Notes: generated by a model not told the origin, from the sequence alone. A DNA stretch of 64,000 nt from Streptomyces sp. AV19 (GCF_015999245.1 NZ_JAEAMR010000007.1:444419-508418); one strand, 5' to 3'; positions 26,010 to 36,726 are shown, numbered from the stretch's first letter. Numbers and translations are program-made.

Positions 26010-28010
26010 ATGGACGTGAAGCGCTACTTCCGTGGGCCGGTCATGTGGATCGTGCTGGCCGTCCTCGCCGTGGTCGTGTTGATGCAGGTCGTCGGCTCGT
26101 CCGGCGGCTACAAGTCGGTGGACACCAGTCAGGTCGTCGCGGCGATCCGTGACCACAAGGTGAAGTCGGCCGAGCTGACGACGGGCGACGAGAACAAGAT
26201 CAAGGTCGAGCTCAAGGCCGGCGAGAAGGTCAAGGGCAGCAGCAAGGTCCAGGCCAACTACATCGGCGACCAGGGCGTGCAGCTGTCCAAGATGCTGCAG
26301 GACGAGGTCGACCAGAAGAACAAGGACGTCCTGCCCGAGGGCTACAACGTCGCGACGTCCAAGCAGAACCCCTTCATCGGGGTGCTCCTGTCGCTGCTGC
26401 CGTTCGTGCTCATCGTCGTGGTCTTCCTGTTCCTGATGAACCAGATGCAGGGCGGCGGCTCCCGGGTGATGAACTTCGGGAAGTCCAAGGCCAAGCTGAT
26501 CACCAAGGACACCCCGAAGACGACCTTCGCCGACGTGGCCGGTTCGGACGAGGCGGTCGAGGAGCTCCACGAGATCAAGGAGTTCCTCCAGGAGCCGGCG
26601 AAGTTCCAGGCCGTGGGCGCCAAGATCCCCAAGGGCGTGCTGCTCTACGGCCCGCCCGGCACCGGCAAGACGCTGCTCGCGCGCGCCGTGGCGGGCGAGG
26701 CGGGCGTCCCGTTCTACTCGATCTCCGGCTCCGACTTCGTCGAGATGTTCGTCGGTGTGGGTGCCTCCCGGGTCCGTGACCTGTTCGAGCAGGCCAAGGC
26801 CAACGCCCCGGCCATCGTCTTCGTCGACGAGATCGACGCCGTCGGCCGGCACCGCGGCGCGGGCCTCGGCGGCGGTCACGACGAGCGCGAGCAGACGCTC
26901 AACCAGCTGCTCGTCGAGATGGACGGCTTCGACGTCAAGGGCGGCGTCATCCTGATCGCGGCCACCAACCGGCCCGACATCCTCGACCCCGCGCTGCTGC
27001 GCCCGGGCCGCTTCGACCGGCAGATCGCCGTCGACCGGCCGGACATGCAGGGCCGTCTGGAGATCCTCAAGGTCCACCAGAAGGGCAAGCCGGTCGCCCC
27101 GGACGTCGACCTCTCGGCCGTCGCCCGGCGCACCCCCGGCTTCACCGGTGCCGATCTGTCGAACGTGCTGAACGAGGCCGCCCTGCTGACGGCCCGCAGC
27201 GACCGGAAGCTGATCGACAACCACATGCTGGACGAGGCGATCGACCGCGTCGTGGCCGGACCGCAGAAGCGGACCCGGATCATGTCGGACAAGGAAAAGA
27301 AGATCACCGCGTACCACGAGGGCGGTCACGCCCTGGTCGCGGCGGCCTCCCCGAACTCCGACCCGGTGCACAAGATCACCATCCTGTCCCGCGGCCGTGC
27401 GCTCGGCTACACCATGGTCCTGCCGGACGAGGACAAGTACTCGACCACGCGCAACGAGATGCTCGACCAGCTCGCCTACATGCTGGGCGGCCGGGCCGCG
27501 GAGGAGCTCGTCTTCCACGACCCGACCACGGGCGCGGCCAACGACATCGAGAAGGCCACCGCCACGGCCCGCGCGATGGTCACCCAGTACGGCATGACCG
27601 AGCGCCTCGGCGCGATCAAGTTCGGCTCCGACAACTCCGAGCCCTTCCTGGGCCGCGAGATGTCGCACCAGCGCGACTACTCGGAAGAGGTCGCCGCGCT
27701 GGTCGACGAAGAGGTCAAGAAGCTGATCGAGACCGCGCACAACGAGGCGTGGGAGATCCTCGTCGAGAACCGCGACATCCTCGACAACCTGGTGCTGGCG
27801 CTCCTGGAGAAGGAGACGCTGAACAAGGAGGAGATCGCCGAGATCTTCAAGCACGTCGTGAAGCGCCCGGCCCGCCCGGCCTGGACCGGCTCCTCGCGCC
27901 GTACGCCCTCCAGCCGCCCGCCGGTGCTCTCCCCCAAGGAGCTGGCCCCCAGCAACGGCGTCACCGCCGTGGACTCGGTGGAGCTCCCGGAGGACGTCCG
28001 CCCCGAGTGA
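26010..28010 (+). CDS. ftsH: ATP-dependent zinc metalloprotease FtsH
   Basis: A 666-residue membrane AAA protease degrading misfolded membrane and regulatory proteins. Two membrane helices flank a small extracytoplasmic domain (about residues 10-28 and 120-138). Walker A GPPGTGKT is at 214-221, Walker B VFVDEID follows, the second region of homology has RPGRFDRQI, and the zinc site HEGGH is at 436-440. The C-terminus is basic and proline-rich ([13 protein letters not shown]). The ATG at 26010 gives the usual [10 protein letters not shown] start; a GTG 12 codons upstream (25974) overlaps the ribosome-binding site and is less likely. Confidence 0.97.
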   Translation: MDVKRYFRGPVMWIVLAVLAVVVLMQVVGSSGGYKSVDTSQVVAAIRDHKVKSAELTTGDENKIKVELKAGEKVKGSSKVQANYIGDQGVQLSKMLQDEVDQKNKDVLPEGYNVATSKQNPFIGVLLSLLPFVLIVVVFLFLMNQMQGGGSRVMNFGKSKAKLITKDTPKTTFADVAGSDEAVEELHEIKEFLQEPAKFQAVGAKIPKGVLLYGPPGTGKTLLARAVAGEAGVPFYSISGSDFVEMFVGVGASRVRDLFEQAKANAPAIVFVDEIDAVGRHRGAGLGGGHDEREQTLNQLLVEMDGFDVKGGVILIAATNRPDILDPALLRPGRFDRQIAVDRPDMQGRLEILKVHQKGKPVAPDVDLSAVARRTPGFTGADLSNVLNEAALLTARSDRKLIDNHMLDEAIDRVVAGPQKRTRIMSDKEKKITAYHEGGHALVAAASPNSDPVHKITILSRGRALGYTMVLPDEDKYSTTRNEMLDQLAYMLGGRAAEELVFHDPTTGAANDIEKATATARAMVTQYGMTERLGAIKFGSDNSEPFLGREMSHQRDYSEEVAALVDEEVKKLIETAHNEAWEILVENRDILDNLVLALLEKETLNKEEIAEIFKHVVKRPARPAWTGSSRRTPSSRPPVLSPKELAPSNGVTAVDSVELPEDVRPE

Positions 28011-28085
28011 TCGGGCCCGCCCGTCTCCCGACCACCACCCCTGGTGGAGGCCCTTCGGGCCGCTGAGTCGATCGAGCCCGGAATG

Positions 28086-28126
28086 GATGCCGCGTCACCC
28101 AGGTTCTAGCCTGGGGGCGCGGCATC
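28086..28126. terminator. Two-part hairpin between ftsH and folE
   Basis: GATGCCGCG (28086-28094) pairs with CGCGGCATC (28118-28126) and, inside it, CCCAGG (28098-28103) with CCTGGG (28110-28115), loop TTCTAG. It lies 75 nt after ftsH and 64 nt before folE, so it may end ftsH or act in the folE leader. Confidence 0.5.
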
Positions 28127-28190
28127 GCGCATGTGTACGCGCGTCCGGCCGCGGCACAGCGCGTACGCACGAGAGAACGAGGGCAACTCC

Positions 28191-28799
28191 ATGATCGATC
28201 CGGTCACCCTGGACGGCGAGCGTTCCATCGGGGAATTCGACGAGAAGCGGGCCGTCAACGCCGTTCGCGAGCTGCTGATCGCGGTCGGCGAGGACCCGGA
28301 CCGGGAAGGTCTGCGCGAGACGCCGGCGCGGGTGGCCCGCGCGTACAAGGAGATATTCGCCGGTCTGTGGCAGGAGCCGGAGGACGTGCTGACCACGACC
28401 TTCGACCTGGGGCACGACGAGATGGTGCTGGTCCGCGACATCGAGGTCTACAGCACCTGCGAGCACCACCTGGTGCCGTTCCACGGGGTGGCGCACATCG
28501 GCTACATCCCGGCCATCAGCGGGAAGATCACCGGGCTGTCGAAGCTGGCCCGCCTGGTGGACGTCTACGCCCGCCGGCCGCAGGTCCAGGAGCGGCTGAC
28601 CACGCAGATCGCGGACTCGATGTCGGAGATCCTGGAGGCCCGGGGCGTCGTCGTGGTGATCGAGTGCGAGCACATGTGCATGTCCATGCGCGGCATCCGC
28701 AAGCCCGGGGCGAAGACGATCACCTCCGCCGTGCGGGGCCAGCTGCGTGACCCCGCGTCGCGTGCGGAGGCGATGAGCCTGATCATGTCCGGCCGCTGA
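28191..28799 (+). CDS. folE: GTP cyclohydrolase I
   Basis: A 202-residue enzyme making 7,8-dihydroneopterin triphosphate from GTP, the first step of folate synthesis. The zinc-binding [12 protein letters not shown] and GYIP, then the later [10 protein letters not shown] (second zinc cysteine region), define the family. GAACGAGGG precedes the ATG at 28191. The other folate genes (folP, folB, folK) lie 3-6 kb downstream, separated by a divergent esterase/MprF pair. Confidence 0.97.
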   Translation: MIDPVTLDGERSIGEFDEKRAVNAVRELLIAVGEDPDREGLRETPARVARAYKEIFAGLWQEPEDVLTTTFDLGHDEMVLVRDIEVYSTCEHHLVPFHGVAHIGYIPAISGKITGLSKLARLVDVYARRPQVQERLTTQIADSMSEILEARGVVVVIECEHMCMSMRGIRKPGAKTITSAVRGQLRDPASRAEAMSLIMSGR

Positions 28800-28812
28800 A
28801 GGCGGCTGCGGC

Positions 28813-29925
28813 TCAGGCGCTGAGGCGGCCGCCGATCCACTGCAGGGTGCCGGGGATCTCCCGGCGCCAGGTGTTGAAGCTGTGGCCGCCGCTCTCCAGG
28901 ATCATCGAGGAGACGCGGGTGGGGTGCTTGGCGGCGAGGTCGATGAACTTCATCGTGTCCTTGTAGTTGTGCTCGCCCTGCTTGCTGCTGGTCACCAGTA
29001 TCGAGATCTTGGGCAGCGGCTTGTTCTTCAGCCGCCACATCAGGTCGTTCTCCTGCTCCAGCTTCTTGCTGCCGCCGAAGAGCGAGCCGGTCGTCGGGTC
29101 CTGGGGGGCCTTGTAGTAGCCGGAGAGGGCGGCCACCGCGCCGTACGCGTCCGGGTGGCGCATGCCCAGCTTGAGCGCGCAGTAGCCGCCGGTCGAGTCG
29201 CCGATCATGCCCCAGTTCTTGGCCTCGGTGCCGATCCGGTACTGCTGCGAGAGCGCCTTGCGGAGGTCCTTGACGAAGAAGGTCTCGGTCTGGGGGCCGC
29301 CGGGTATATCCATGCACTCGGTGTCCCGGGGCGGGGCGACGGTCGGCCGCATCATCACCAGGATGGTGGGCTGCATCTTCTTCTCTTTGGCCAGCTTGTG
29401 CGCGGTCTGCGGGTAGTGCAGGCCCTTGATCAGCGCCTCGGCGGTGCCCGGGTAGCCGGTCAGGACGACGGAGGCGGGAAAGGTGCGCTTGGCGAACTCC
29501 GGCTGGAAGTACTCCGGCGGCAGGTAGACGAAGGCCGGGCTGGCGATCTTCGACTCAGGTCCCTGGATGTTGACCTTCTCGATCTGGCCCGCCACGCGCG
29601 GCACCGAGGCGCGCGGCACGTTCACCTGCTGGACCCCGACGACCTGCACCTGCTTCTGCCCCGCGCTGTGGTCGACGACGACGCCCTGGTCCTGCTCCTG
29701 CCCGAAGAGGTCGGCCCAGGAGGCGTAGAAGCCGAACGAGTAGTTCGCGTAGAGGCCGATGGCGGCGAACAGGGACAGCTGGGTGACGACCAGCATGCCG
29801 ATCCGGCCCATGATGGGGCCCACGCCCTTCCTGCCCAGACGCGGCCAGAGCCAGACGGTCAGTGCGAAGAGCACTACCGCGAGCACTGCCGCCAGCAGGA
29901 GAACTGTCTTGCTGGTGAGACCCAT
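28813..29925 (-). CDS. Membrane-anchored alpha/beta-hydrolase (esterase D / antigen 85-like)
   Basis: A 370-residue protein with two N-terminal membrane helices (about 5-27 and 42-60) and an external alpha/beta-hydrolase domain. The nucleophile Ser244 lies in GDSTGGYCA; the PAFVYLPPEYF opening and C-terminal HSFNTWRREIPGTLQWI (catalytic His) match the esterase D/Ag85 family. Mycolyltransferases and feruloyl esterases share this fold; Streptomyces has no mycolic acids, so an acyl-ester substrate on the cell surface is more likely. It ends 13 nt from folE and diverges from the MprF-like gene. Confidence 0.85.
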   Translation of the reverse strand: MGLTSKTVLLLAAVLAVVLFALTVWLWPRLGRKGVGPIMGRIGMLVVTQLSLFAAIGLYANYSFGFYASWADLFGQEQDQGVVVDHSAGQKQVQVVGVQQVNVPRASVPRVAGQIEKVNIQGPESKIASPAFVYLPPEYFQPEFAKRTFPASVVLTGYPGTAEALIKGLHYPQTAHKLAKEKKMQPTILVMMRPTVAPPRDTECMDIPGGPQTETFFVKDLRKALSQQYRIGTEAKNWGMIGDSTGGYCALKLGMRHPDAYGAVAALSGYYKAPQDPTTGSLFGGSKKLEQENDLMWRLKNKPLPKISILVTSSKQGEHNYKDTMKFIDLAAKHPTRVSSMILESGGHSFNTWRREIPGTLQWIGGRLSA

Positions 29926-30096
29926 GAGGTGCTTTCTGCCGGGCGACCCGGCGCCCGGATCGCGGAATGGTTACTTCTTTCCGGGCCCGGCCCCGGCGGA
30001 ACCTCAGCCCCGAAACCGTCGTCCTACAGGGCGCACATTGTCCGGAGCGGTACGGCCACATGCCGTATGCCCACTCGACATGGACGACGGGAAGAG

Positions 30097-31947
30097 ATGT
30101 CTGTCAGGGAAGATGGCAAAAAGTCCGATGGGGTTCCTTCGGGTTCGAAGTGGCTGTCGGTGTTTGCACGCATGGCCAAGGGCCCGCGACCGGAGCGTGT
30201 TCCGGCCGTCGTCGGCACGGTGGCGGCGGTCATCGGACTGATGGACATCGCGGCCGGGGTCTTCCCCCGGTTCCGCTTCAGCCGCATCCACACGCTCGCC
30301 GAGGTGCTGCCCGGCGCCGTCACGCAGCTGGCCGCCGCGGCCTCGATCGTCGTCGGCATCCTGCTGCTCATGCTGGCCCACGGCCTCAAGCGCGCCAAGT
30401 CGCGCGCCTGGTGGGCCGCGGTCGTCGTGCTGCCCGTCGGGGCCGCCGCCCACCTGATCTACCGGCACTCGATCGCCGGCGCGGTCTTCTCGCTGCTGCT
30501 CTTCGCCTACCTGGTGCGCCACCGCAACGCCTTCACCGCGCTGCCCGACCCGCGCAGCCGCTGGAAGGCGGTGGCCAACTTCATCCTGATGAGCTGCGCC
30601 AGCGTCGGCCTCGGCTGGGTGATCGTCGGCTCGCACCCGGACCAGATGGTCGGCGACCCGCCGGTCCTGGAACAGATCGAGCACGTGATCTGGGGCCTCT
30701 TCGGCTTCGAGGGCTCCATCCGCTACACCGGCGGCGTCGACTACGTCGTCGGCTACTCGCTGGGCGCCCTCGGCCTGCTGACCCTGGCCACCACCGCCTT
30801 CCTGGCCTTCCGCCCCGAGTACCCCGCCGCCGTCCTCACCGAGGAGGACGAGGACCGGCTGCGCGAGCTGCTCGCCAAGCACGGCGAGCGCGACTCGCTG
30901 GGCCACTTCGCGCTGCGCCGCGACAAGAGCGTCGTCTTCTCGCCCTCCGGCAAGGCCGCCGTTTCCTACCGCGTCGTCTCCGGCGTCATGCTCGCCAGCG
31001 GTGACCCCATCGGCGACGTCGAGGCCTGGCCGGGCGCCATCGAGAAGTTCATGGAGCTGGCCAAGCGCCACTCCTGGACCCCCGCCGTCAACGGCTGCAG
31101 CGAGACCGGCGGCGAGGTCTGGACCCGCGAGACCGGGCTGGACGCCCTGGAGATGGGCGACGAGGCCATCGTCGAGGTCGCCGACTTCAGCCTGAGCGGC
31201 CGCTCCATGCGCAACGTCCGCCAGATGGTCAAGCGCATCGAGCGCAACGGCTACACCACCAAGGTGCGCCGCGTCGGCGACCTTTCCCCCGAGGAGCTGG
31301 AGGTCGTCCAGCGGGCGTCCAACGCCTGGCGCGACACCGAGGAGGAGCGCGGCTTCTCCATGGCCCTGGGCCGCATCGGCGACCCCAAGGACCTGGACGC
31401 GATCATCGCCACCGCCCACAAGGACCCGGAGGAGGGCGAGGACGCCCCCTTCGGCGATCTGAAGGCCATGCAGCACTACGTGCCGTGGGGCAAGGACGGC
31501 AGCTCCCTGGAGCTGATGCGCCGCGACCGCAGCGCCGACCCGGGCATGAACGAGCTGCTGATCGTCGCCTTCCTCCAGGCCGCTCCCGAGCTCAAGATCA
31601 AGCGCATGTCGCTGAACTTCGCGTTCTTCCGCTCCGCCCTGGAGCGCGGCGGCAAGCTGGGCGCCGGTCCGGTGGTCCGGATCCAGCGCGGGGTGCTGCT
31701 GTTCCTCTCGCGCTGGTTCCAGATCGAGTCGCTCTACAAGTTCAACGAGAAGTTCCGCCCCCGCTGGGAGCCGCGCTTCATCGTCTTCCCCAACAGCCGC
31801 GACCTGCCGCGCATCGGCTTCGCGATGATGCAGGCCGAGGGCTTCCTGGAGCTGCCGCGGCTGCTGCGCCGCCGCCCCGCCCCGCCGAAGTCCAGCGGCA
31901 TGGACAGCGAGCCGGTGGAGCAGGCCGAGGTCACGCGCGCCGCGTGA
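30097..31947 (+). CDS. Phosphatidylglycerol lysyltransferase-like protein (MprF/LysX-type)
   Basis: A 616-residue protein with six or seven membrane helices in the first 250 residues and a C-terminal DUF2156 (GNAT-like) domain (about 285-590, from VSYRVVSGVMLASGDPIGDVEAW). Family members transfer lysine or another amino acid from aminoacyl-tRNA to phosphatidylglycerol, making the membrane less negative and more resistant to cationic peptides. No fused lysyl-tRNA synthetase domain is present, unlike mycobacterial LysX. The ATG at 30097 has GGGAAGAG before it; frames upstream are spurious. A strong terminator follows. Confidence 0.9.
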   Translation: MSVREDGKKSDGVPSGSKWLSVFARMAKGPRPERVPAVVGTVAAVIGLMDIAAGVFPRFRFSRIHTLAEVLPGAVTQLAAAASIVVGILLLMLAHGLKRAKSRAWWAAVVVLPVGAAAHLIYRHSIAGAVFSLLLFAYLVRHRNAFTALPDPRSRWKAVANFILMSCASVGLGWVIVGSHPDQMVGDPPVLEQIEHVIWGLFGFEGSIRYTGGVDYVVGYSLGALGLLTLATTAFLAFRPEYPAAVLTEEDEDRLRELLAKHGERDSLGHFALRRDKSVVFSPSGKAAVSYRVVSGVMLASGDPIGDVEAWPGAIEKFMELAKRHSWTPAVNGCSETGGEVWTRETGLDALEMGDEAIVEVADFSLSGRSMRNVRQMVKRIERNGYTTKVRRVGDLSPEELEVVQRASNAWRDTEEERGFSMALGRIGDPKDLDAIIATAHKDPEEGEDAPFGDLKAMQHYVPWGKDGSSLELMRRDRSADPGMNELLIVAFLQAAPELKIKRMSLNFAFFRSALERGGKLGAGPVVRIQRGVLLFLSRWFQIESLYKFNEKFRPRWEPRFIVFPNSRDLPRIGFAMMQAEGFLELPRLLRRRPAPPKSSGMDSEPVEQAEVTRAA

Positions 31948-31965
31948 CGTCGTGACAGCTGCGTG

Positions 31966-32003
31966 GCAGGCCCCCGTCGGACCCCGGTCCGGCGGGGGCC
32001 TGC
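31966..32003 (+). terminator. Terminator after the MprF-like gene
   Basis: A 10-bp stem (31966-31975 with 31994-32003) encloses a second 6-bp stem (CGGACC/GGTCCG), 18 nt after the stop. Confidence 0.75.
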
Positions 32004-32042
32004 GCTGTGTCGGCCGGTCGGCGGCGCCCTCCCGGCACGGCC

Positions 32043-32048
32043 TAGGCT
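32043..32048 (+). promoter_or_regulatory. -10 element for leaderless folP transcript
   Basis: TAGGCT lies exactly 7 nt before the folP ATG with no ribosome-binding site between. Confidence 0.55.
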
Positions 32049-32055
32049 GGTCGGC

Positions 32056-32933
<878 letters not shown>

Positions 32934-32937
<4 letters not shown>

Positions 32938-33434
32938 GCGGGGCTCCCCGTACGGACGCCGAGCGGGTCGAGGAGGCCAACACGGCTCTGTACGAGGCGG
33001 TGGAGCGCGGCGACACGGAGGCCATGAGCCGGCTGTGGCTGGACGACCCCGACACCGAGGTCTCGTGCGTGCACCCGGGCTGGCCGGTGCTGCGCGGCCG
33101 GGGCGAGGTGCTCCGCTCGTACGCGCTGATCATGGCGAGCACCGACTACATCCAGTTCTTCCTGACCGACGTCGAGGTGTCGGTGGCCGGTGACACCGCG
33201 CTGGTGACCTGCACCGAGAACATCCTCAGCGGGGCTCCGGCGGAGGCCGAGGGCGAGCTGGGGCCGCTGGTCGGCCAGCTGGTCGTGGCGACCAACGCGT
33301 TCCGCCGGGTGGGCTCGGAGTGGAAGGTGTGGTCGCACCACGGCTCGCCGGTGCTGGCGGGCCGGGAGGACGAGGAGTACGAGCGCGAGGAGGGTCCGGA
33401 CGGTCCGGACGAGGGCCCGGGCGCGGCGGCCTGA
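32934..33434 (+). CDS. NTF2-like (SnoaL/DUF4440-type) protein in the folate cluster
   Basis: A 166-residue NTF2-fold protein (ALYEAVERGDTEAMSRLWLDD..VSCVHPGWPVLRGRGEVLRSY and a C-terminal NAFRRVGSEWKVWSHHGSP). The fold binds small hydrophobic ligands or acts as an enzyme; this product has no assigned role. The GTG overlaps the folP stop. Position between folP and folB suggests a link to folate intermediates, but this is inference. The acidic tail (EDEEYEREEGPDGPDEG) is low complexity. Confidence 0.85.
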
Positions 33435-33714
33435 CGGATTCGTGGCCATTTGTTCGAGCCGCTCGCGGGCCGGGTATGGGTGCACGTACAGCGGCGCGCG
33501 CACCGGCCGTGCACCGGCCGTGCGGACCGGCGGGCTCCGGTGACCGGTCGCCGGGCCGATCCCCGGCACGGGCACCCACGGACGGGCGCTGTCGGTGCCC
33601 GCAGGTAGATTCGACGTTGGGCATCCCGGTCGAAGGCCGGGACGGGAGTCCGTTTCCCCCGTCGCCGCCCCGGCGTGGGCGGCGCCCCATCGACGACCAG
33701 CAGGAGTGATTCGT
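33435..33714. other. Gap before folB
   Basis: This 280-nt stretch contains two direct copies of GCACCGGCCGT (about 33500-33525) and a stem CGGGCACC/GGTGCCCG (about 33567-33602). TAGATT (33605-33610) could be a -10 element. No gene is supported. Confidence 0.4.
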
Positions 33715-34074
33715 GTGGACCGTGTCGCGCTGCGCGGCCTGAAGGCTCGTGGGCACCACGGGGTCTTCCCCCGAGAACGCGAAGAGGGCCAGACCTTCAT
33801 CGTGGACCTCGTGCTGAGCCTGGACACCCGGCCCGCCGCGGCCTCCGACGATCTCACGAAGACCGTGCACTACGGCGTGGTGGCCGAGGAGGTCGTGGCC
33901 GTCGTGGAGGGGGAGCCGGTCGACCTCATCGAGACCCTGGCCGAGCGGATCGCCCAGCAGTGCCTCAAGCACGACGCCGTCCTGGAGGTCGAGGTCGTCG
34001 TGCACAAGCCGGACGCCCCGATCACCGTGCCCTTCGACGACGTGACCGTCACGATCACCCGGAGCCGAGTATGA
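33715..34074 (+). CDS. folB: Dihydroneopterin aldolase
   Basis: A 119-residue folate enzyme releasing glycolaldehyde from dihydroneopterin. Family features are VALRGLKARGHHGVFPRERE, the catalytic HYGVVAEEV stretch, LIETLAERIA and a C-terminal VHKPDAPI. The GTG at 33715 is chosen because AGGAG lies 8 nt before it; GTG 33706 overlaps that site. The stop overlaps folK by ATGA. Confidence 0.95.
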   Translation: MDRVALRGLKARGHHGVFPREREEGQTFIVDLVLSLDTRPAAASDDLTKTVHYGVVAEEVVAVVEGEPVDLIETLAERIAQQCLKHDAVLEVEVVVHKPDAPITVPFDDVTVTITRSRV

Positions 34075-34664
34075 GCAGCAGCGACCCGACCGTGCAGCCG
34101 GTGCCCTCCTCCGTGACGGAGCAGGTGGACGCCGCCGACGTCACGCTGAGCAATCCGCAGTGGGCCGTGCTGTCCCTCGGCAGCAACCTGGGCAACCGCC
34201 TGGAGACCCTCCAGGGTGCCGTCGACGCCCTGGAGGACACCCCAGGCGTGCGGGTCAAGGCGGTCTCCCCGGTCTACGAGACGGATCCCTGGGGCGTGGA
34301 GCCGGGCTCCCAGCCCGCGTACTTCAACGCGGTCGTGCTGGTGAAGACCACGCTGCCGCCGGCCTCGCTGCTGGAGCGCGGCCATGCGATCGAGGAGGCG
34401 TTCGAGCGGGTGCGCGACGAGCGCTGGGGCCCGCGGACGATCGACGTCGACATCGTCACCTATCAGGACGTGGTCTCCGACGACCCGCGGCTGACGCTGC
34501 CGCACCCGCGCGCGCACGAACGTGCCTTCGTGCTGGTTCCGTGGTACGACGTGGATCCGGAGGCGGTTGTTCCGGGGCGCGGTCCGGTGGTCGATCTGCT
34601 GGCCGGACTCGACCGGGGCGGCGTGCGGTCCCGGACGGATCTGGAACTCCGGCTGCCCGAATAG
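34071..34664 (+). CDS. folK: 6-hydroxymethyl-7,8-dihydropterin pyrophosphokinase
   Basis: A 197-residue enzyme making the pyrophosphorylated pterin used by FolP. The signatures are LSLGSNLGNR, VSPVYETDPWG, Q-P-A-YFNAVV and the catalytic GPRTIDVDIV, followed by LPHPRAHERAFVL. About 30 extra residues precede the conserved start, usual in Streptomyces. Coupled to folB and followed by the DUF3180 gene after about 45 nt. Confidence 0.95.
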   Translation: MSSSDPTVQPVPSSVTEQVDAADVTLSNPQWAVLSLGSNLGNRLETLQGAVDALEDTPGVRVKAVSPVYETDPWGVEPGSQPAYFNAVVLVKTTLPPASLLERGHAIEEAFERVRDERWGPRTIDVDIVTYQDVVSDDPRLTLPHPRAHERAFVLVPWYDVDPEAVVPGRGPVVDLLAGLDRGGVRSRTDLELRLPE

Positions 34665-34708
34665 CCGTTGAGCAAGCGCTGAGGTACGGACGACGGGACG
34701 ACGACGCG

Positions 34709-35227
34709 ATGACGACGAGGGGCGACGGCTCGGTGAAGCAACTTCGGATCGGGGTGCTGCTCGGCCTGTTCATCGCGGCCGGGGTGCTGTCGTGGGCCGG
34801 TGCCCGGCTGTGGAACGCCTTCGGCACGCTGCCGGGCGTGCCCGTCGCCGCGCCGATCGTCCTCGCCGTCATCGCCGTCGTGCTCTTCGCGACGGCGATC
34901 TCGATCCGCGCCCGGCTGCGGGCGCAGCGCGAGCGGCGCCCCGGCGCGAAGGGCGTCGATCCGCTGCTCGCGGCCCGGGCGGTGGTTTTCGGCCAGGCGA
35001 GCGCCCTGGTGGCGGCCCTGGTCTCCGGCGCGTACGGCGGGGTGGGCGTCTTCCTGCTGCTCGACGGCGTGGAGTCGGACGCGCGGCGGGAGCAGGCGAT
35101 CTACGCGGGGGCGTCGGTGCTGGCGGGGGCGTGCGTGGTGGCGGCGGCGTTCTTCATGGAGCGGGTGTGCAAGTTGCCGGAGGACGAGGACGAGGGGTCG
35201 GGGCCGACGGGCTCGGCGGCGGCGTAG
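34709..35227 (+). CDS. DUF3180 membrane protein
   Basis: A 172-residue protein with four predicted membrane helices (about residues 13-32, 45-65, 90-112 and 128-148). DUF3180 proteins almost always follow folK in actinobacteria; their role is unknown. A GTG at 34733 (MKQLRIG) is a plausible alternative start. A dispersed repeat begins right after the stop. Confidence 0.85.
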   Translation: MTTRGDGSVKQLRIGVLLGLFIAAGVLSWAGARLWNAFGTLPGVPVAAPIVLAVIAVVLFATAISIRARLRAQRERRPGAKGVDPLLAARAVVFGQASALVAALVSGAYGGVGVFLLLDGVESDARREQAIYAGASVLAGACVVAAAFFMERVCKLPEDEDEGSGPTGSAAA

Positions 35228-35546
35228 GGGGGCGCCCCGGTCCTGCCCCGACCTCTTCTGTGGGGCTGCGCCCCTGCACGACCCCACCCATGGCGCGCGG
35301 CGTGCGCCAGGACGCGGGGGCTTCGCCCCCTGCACCCCCACCGGGGCCCCTTTCGGGGCTTCGCTCCGGGCCCCCTCAATGCGGCTTCGCCGCATGTCCT
35401 CAAACTCCCCGGAGGGGGCAACCCCCGGACGGGCTGGGTTGGGGTGCAGGGGGCGCAGCCCCGCTCGTCCGCGCGGAGCGCGGTGTCCCGGGTCCGGGGC
35501 CCCGTCCCGGGAAACGGTGAAAGGACGGCGGGGCCGGGGCGTCCTC
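35228..35546. repeat. Dispersed palindromic element, copy 5 (incomplete core)
   Basis: Contains GGGGCTGCGCCCC-like hairpins, GTCCTCAAACTCCCCGGA with GGACGGGCTGG (only the left half of the core) and the right terminus GAAACGGTGAAAGGACGGCG. It fills the gap between the convergent DUF3180 and proV genes. Confidence 0.8.
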
Positions 35547-36726
35547 ACCTCTTCGACACCGTCCGCAGATTCACGTCCGCCCGCTCCGAGCCCGCCGCGT
35601 CCGCGCCGATCGAGCGCCGCAGCGCCTCGTGCAGGCTCGCGGGGGTCAGGACGCCCAGGAAGTGGTCGTCCCGCTCCCCGTCCAGCACCGCGATCCACCC
35701 CGCGTCGTGCTGCAGCATCGTGCTGAACGCCTGCTTCAGCGGCGCCCCCAGCGGAAGCCACGCGTCCATGCGCCGGGCCCGGTCCCGGACCGTGCCCGCC
35801 CCGCCCGCGTGGGCGATCGTGTCCGCCGCGACCCACCCGTGCAGCCGGTCCGCGTCGTCGAGGACGACCGCCCAGTGCGCCCCGTCCCGCGCGAGCCGCT
35901 CCGCCGCCGCGGAGAGCGGGTCGTCCAGGTGGACGACGGGCGGGGACTCCAGGTCGCCCCGCTCGATCGGGGTGACGGACAGCCGCTTCAGACCGCGGTC
36001 GGCACCGACGAAATCGGCGACGTACGGCGTGGCCGGAGTGCCCAGCACCGCCGCCGGCGCGTCGAACTGCTCGATGCGGCCCTGCCCGTAGACCGCGATC
36101 CGGTCGCCGAGGCGGACCGCCTCCTCGATGTCGTGGGTGACGAAGAGCACTGTCTTGCGCACCTGCGACTGGAGCCGCAGGAACTCGTTCTGCAGGTGCT
36201 CCCGCACCACCGGGTCCACCGCGCCGAACGGCTCGTCCATCAGGAGCACCGGCGGGTCCGCGGCGAGCGCCCGCGCGACGCCGACGCGCTGGCGCTGCCC
36301 GCCGGAGAGCTGGTCGGGGTAGCGGTCGCCGTGGACGGCCGGGTCGAGGCCGACCAGTTCCAGCAGTTCCGCCGCCCGCGCCCGGGCCTTTTTGCGCGGC
36401 CAGCCCAGCAGGTGCGGGACGGTCGCGGTGTTGTCGAGCACGGTCCGGTGCGGGAAGAGCCCGACCTGCTGGATCACGTAGCCGATGCGGCGGCGCAGGG
36501 CGACCGGGTCGATGTGCGCGATGTCCTCGCCGTCCAGCAGGATCCGGCCGCTCGTCGGTTCCTCGAGCCGGTTGACCATCTTCATGGTGGTCGTCTTGCC
36601 GCAGCCCGAGGGCCCGACGAGGGTGACGATCTCGCCTTCGGCGACCTCGAAGGACAGATCGTCCACCGCGGTCGTGCCGTCGGCCCAGCGCTTGGTCACG
36701 TGCTCGAAACGGATCACGCCGTCCAT
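35545..36726 (-). CDS. Glycine betaine/choline ABC transporter ATP-binding protein (OpuCA/ProV)
   Basis: A 393-residue quaternary-amine ABC ATPase: Walker A GPSGCGKTTT, YVIQQVGLFPH, signature LSGGQRQR, Walker B LLMDEPFGAVDP, H-loop VTHDIEEA. The C-terminal third holds two CBS-like repeats (about 255-375) that sense ionic strength in OpuA/OpuC relatives. It is transcribed divergently from the two permeases and the binding protein, across 132 nt. Confidence 0.93.
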   Translation of the reverse strand: MDGVIRFEHVTKRWADGTTAVDDLSFEVAEGEIVTLVGPSGCGKTTTMKMVNRLEEPTSGRILLDGEDIAHIDPVALRRRIGYVIQQVGLFPHRTVLDNTATVPHLLGWPRKKARARAAELLELVGLDPAVHGDRYPDQLSGGQRQRVGVARALAADPPVLLMDEPFGAVDPVVREHLQNEFLRLQSQVRKTVLFVTHDIEEAVRLGDRIAVYGQGRIEQFDAPAAVLGTPATPYVADFVGADRGLKRLSVTPIERGDLESPPVVHLDDPLSAAAERLARDGAHWAVVLDDADRLHGWVAADTIAHAGGAGTVRDRARRMDAWLPLGAPLKQAFSTMLQHDAGWIAVLDGERDDHFLGVLTPASLHEALRRSIGADAAGSERADVNLRTVSKR

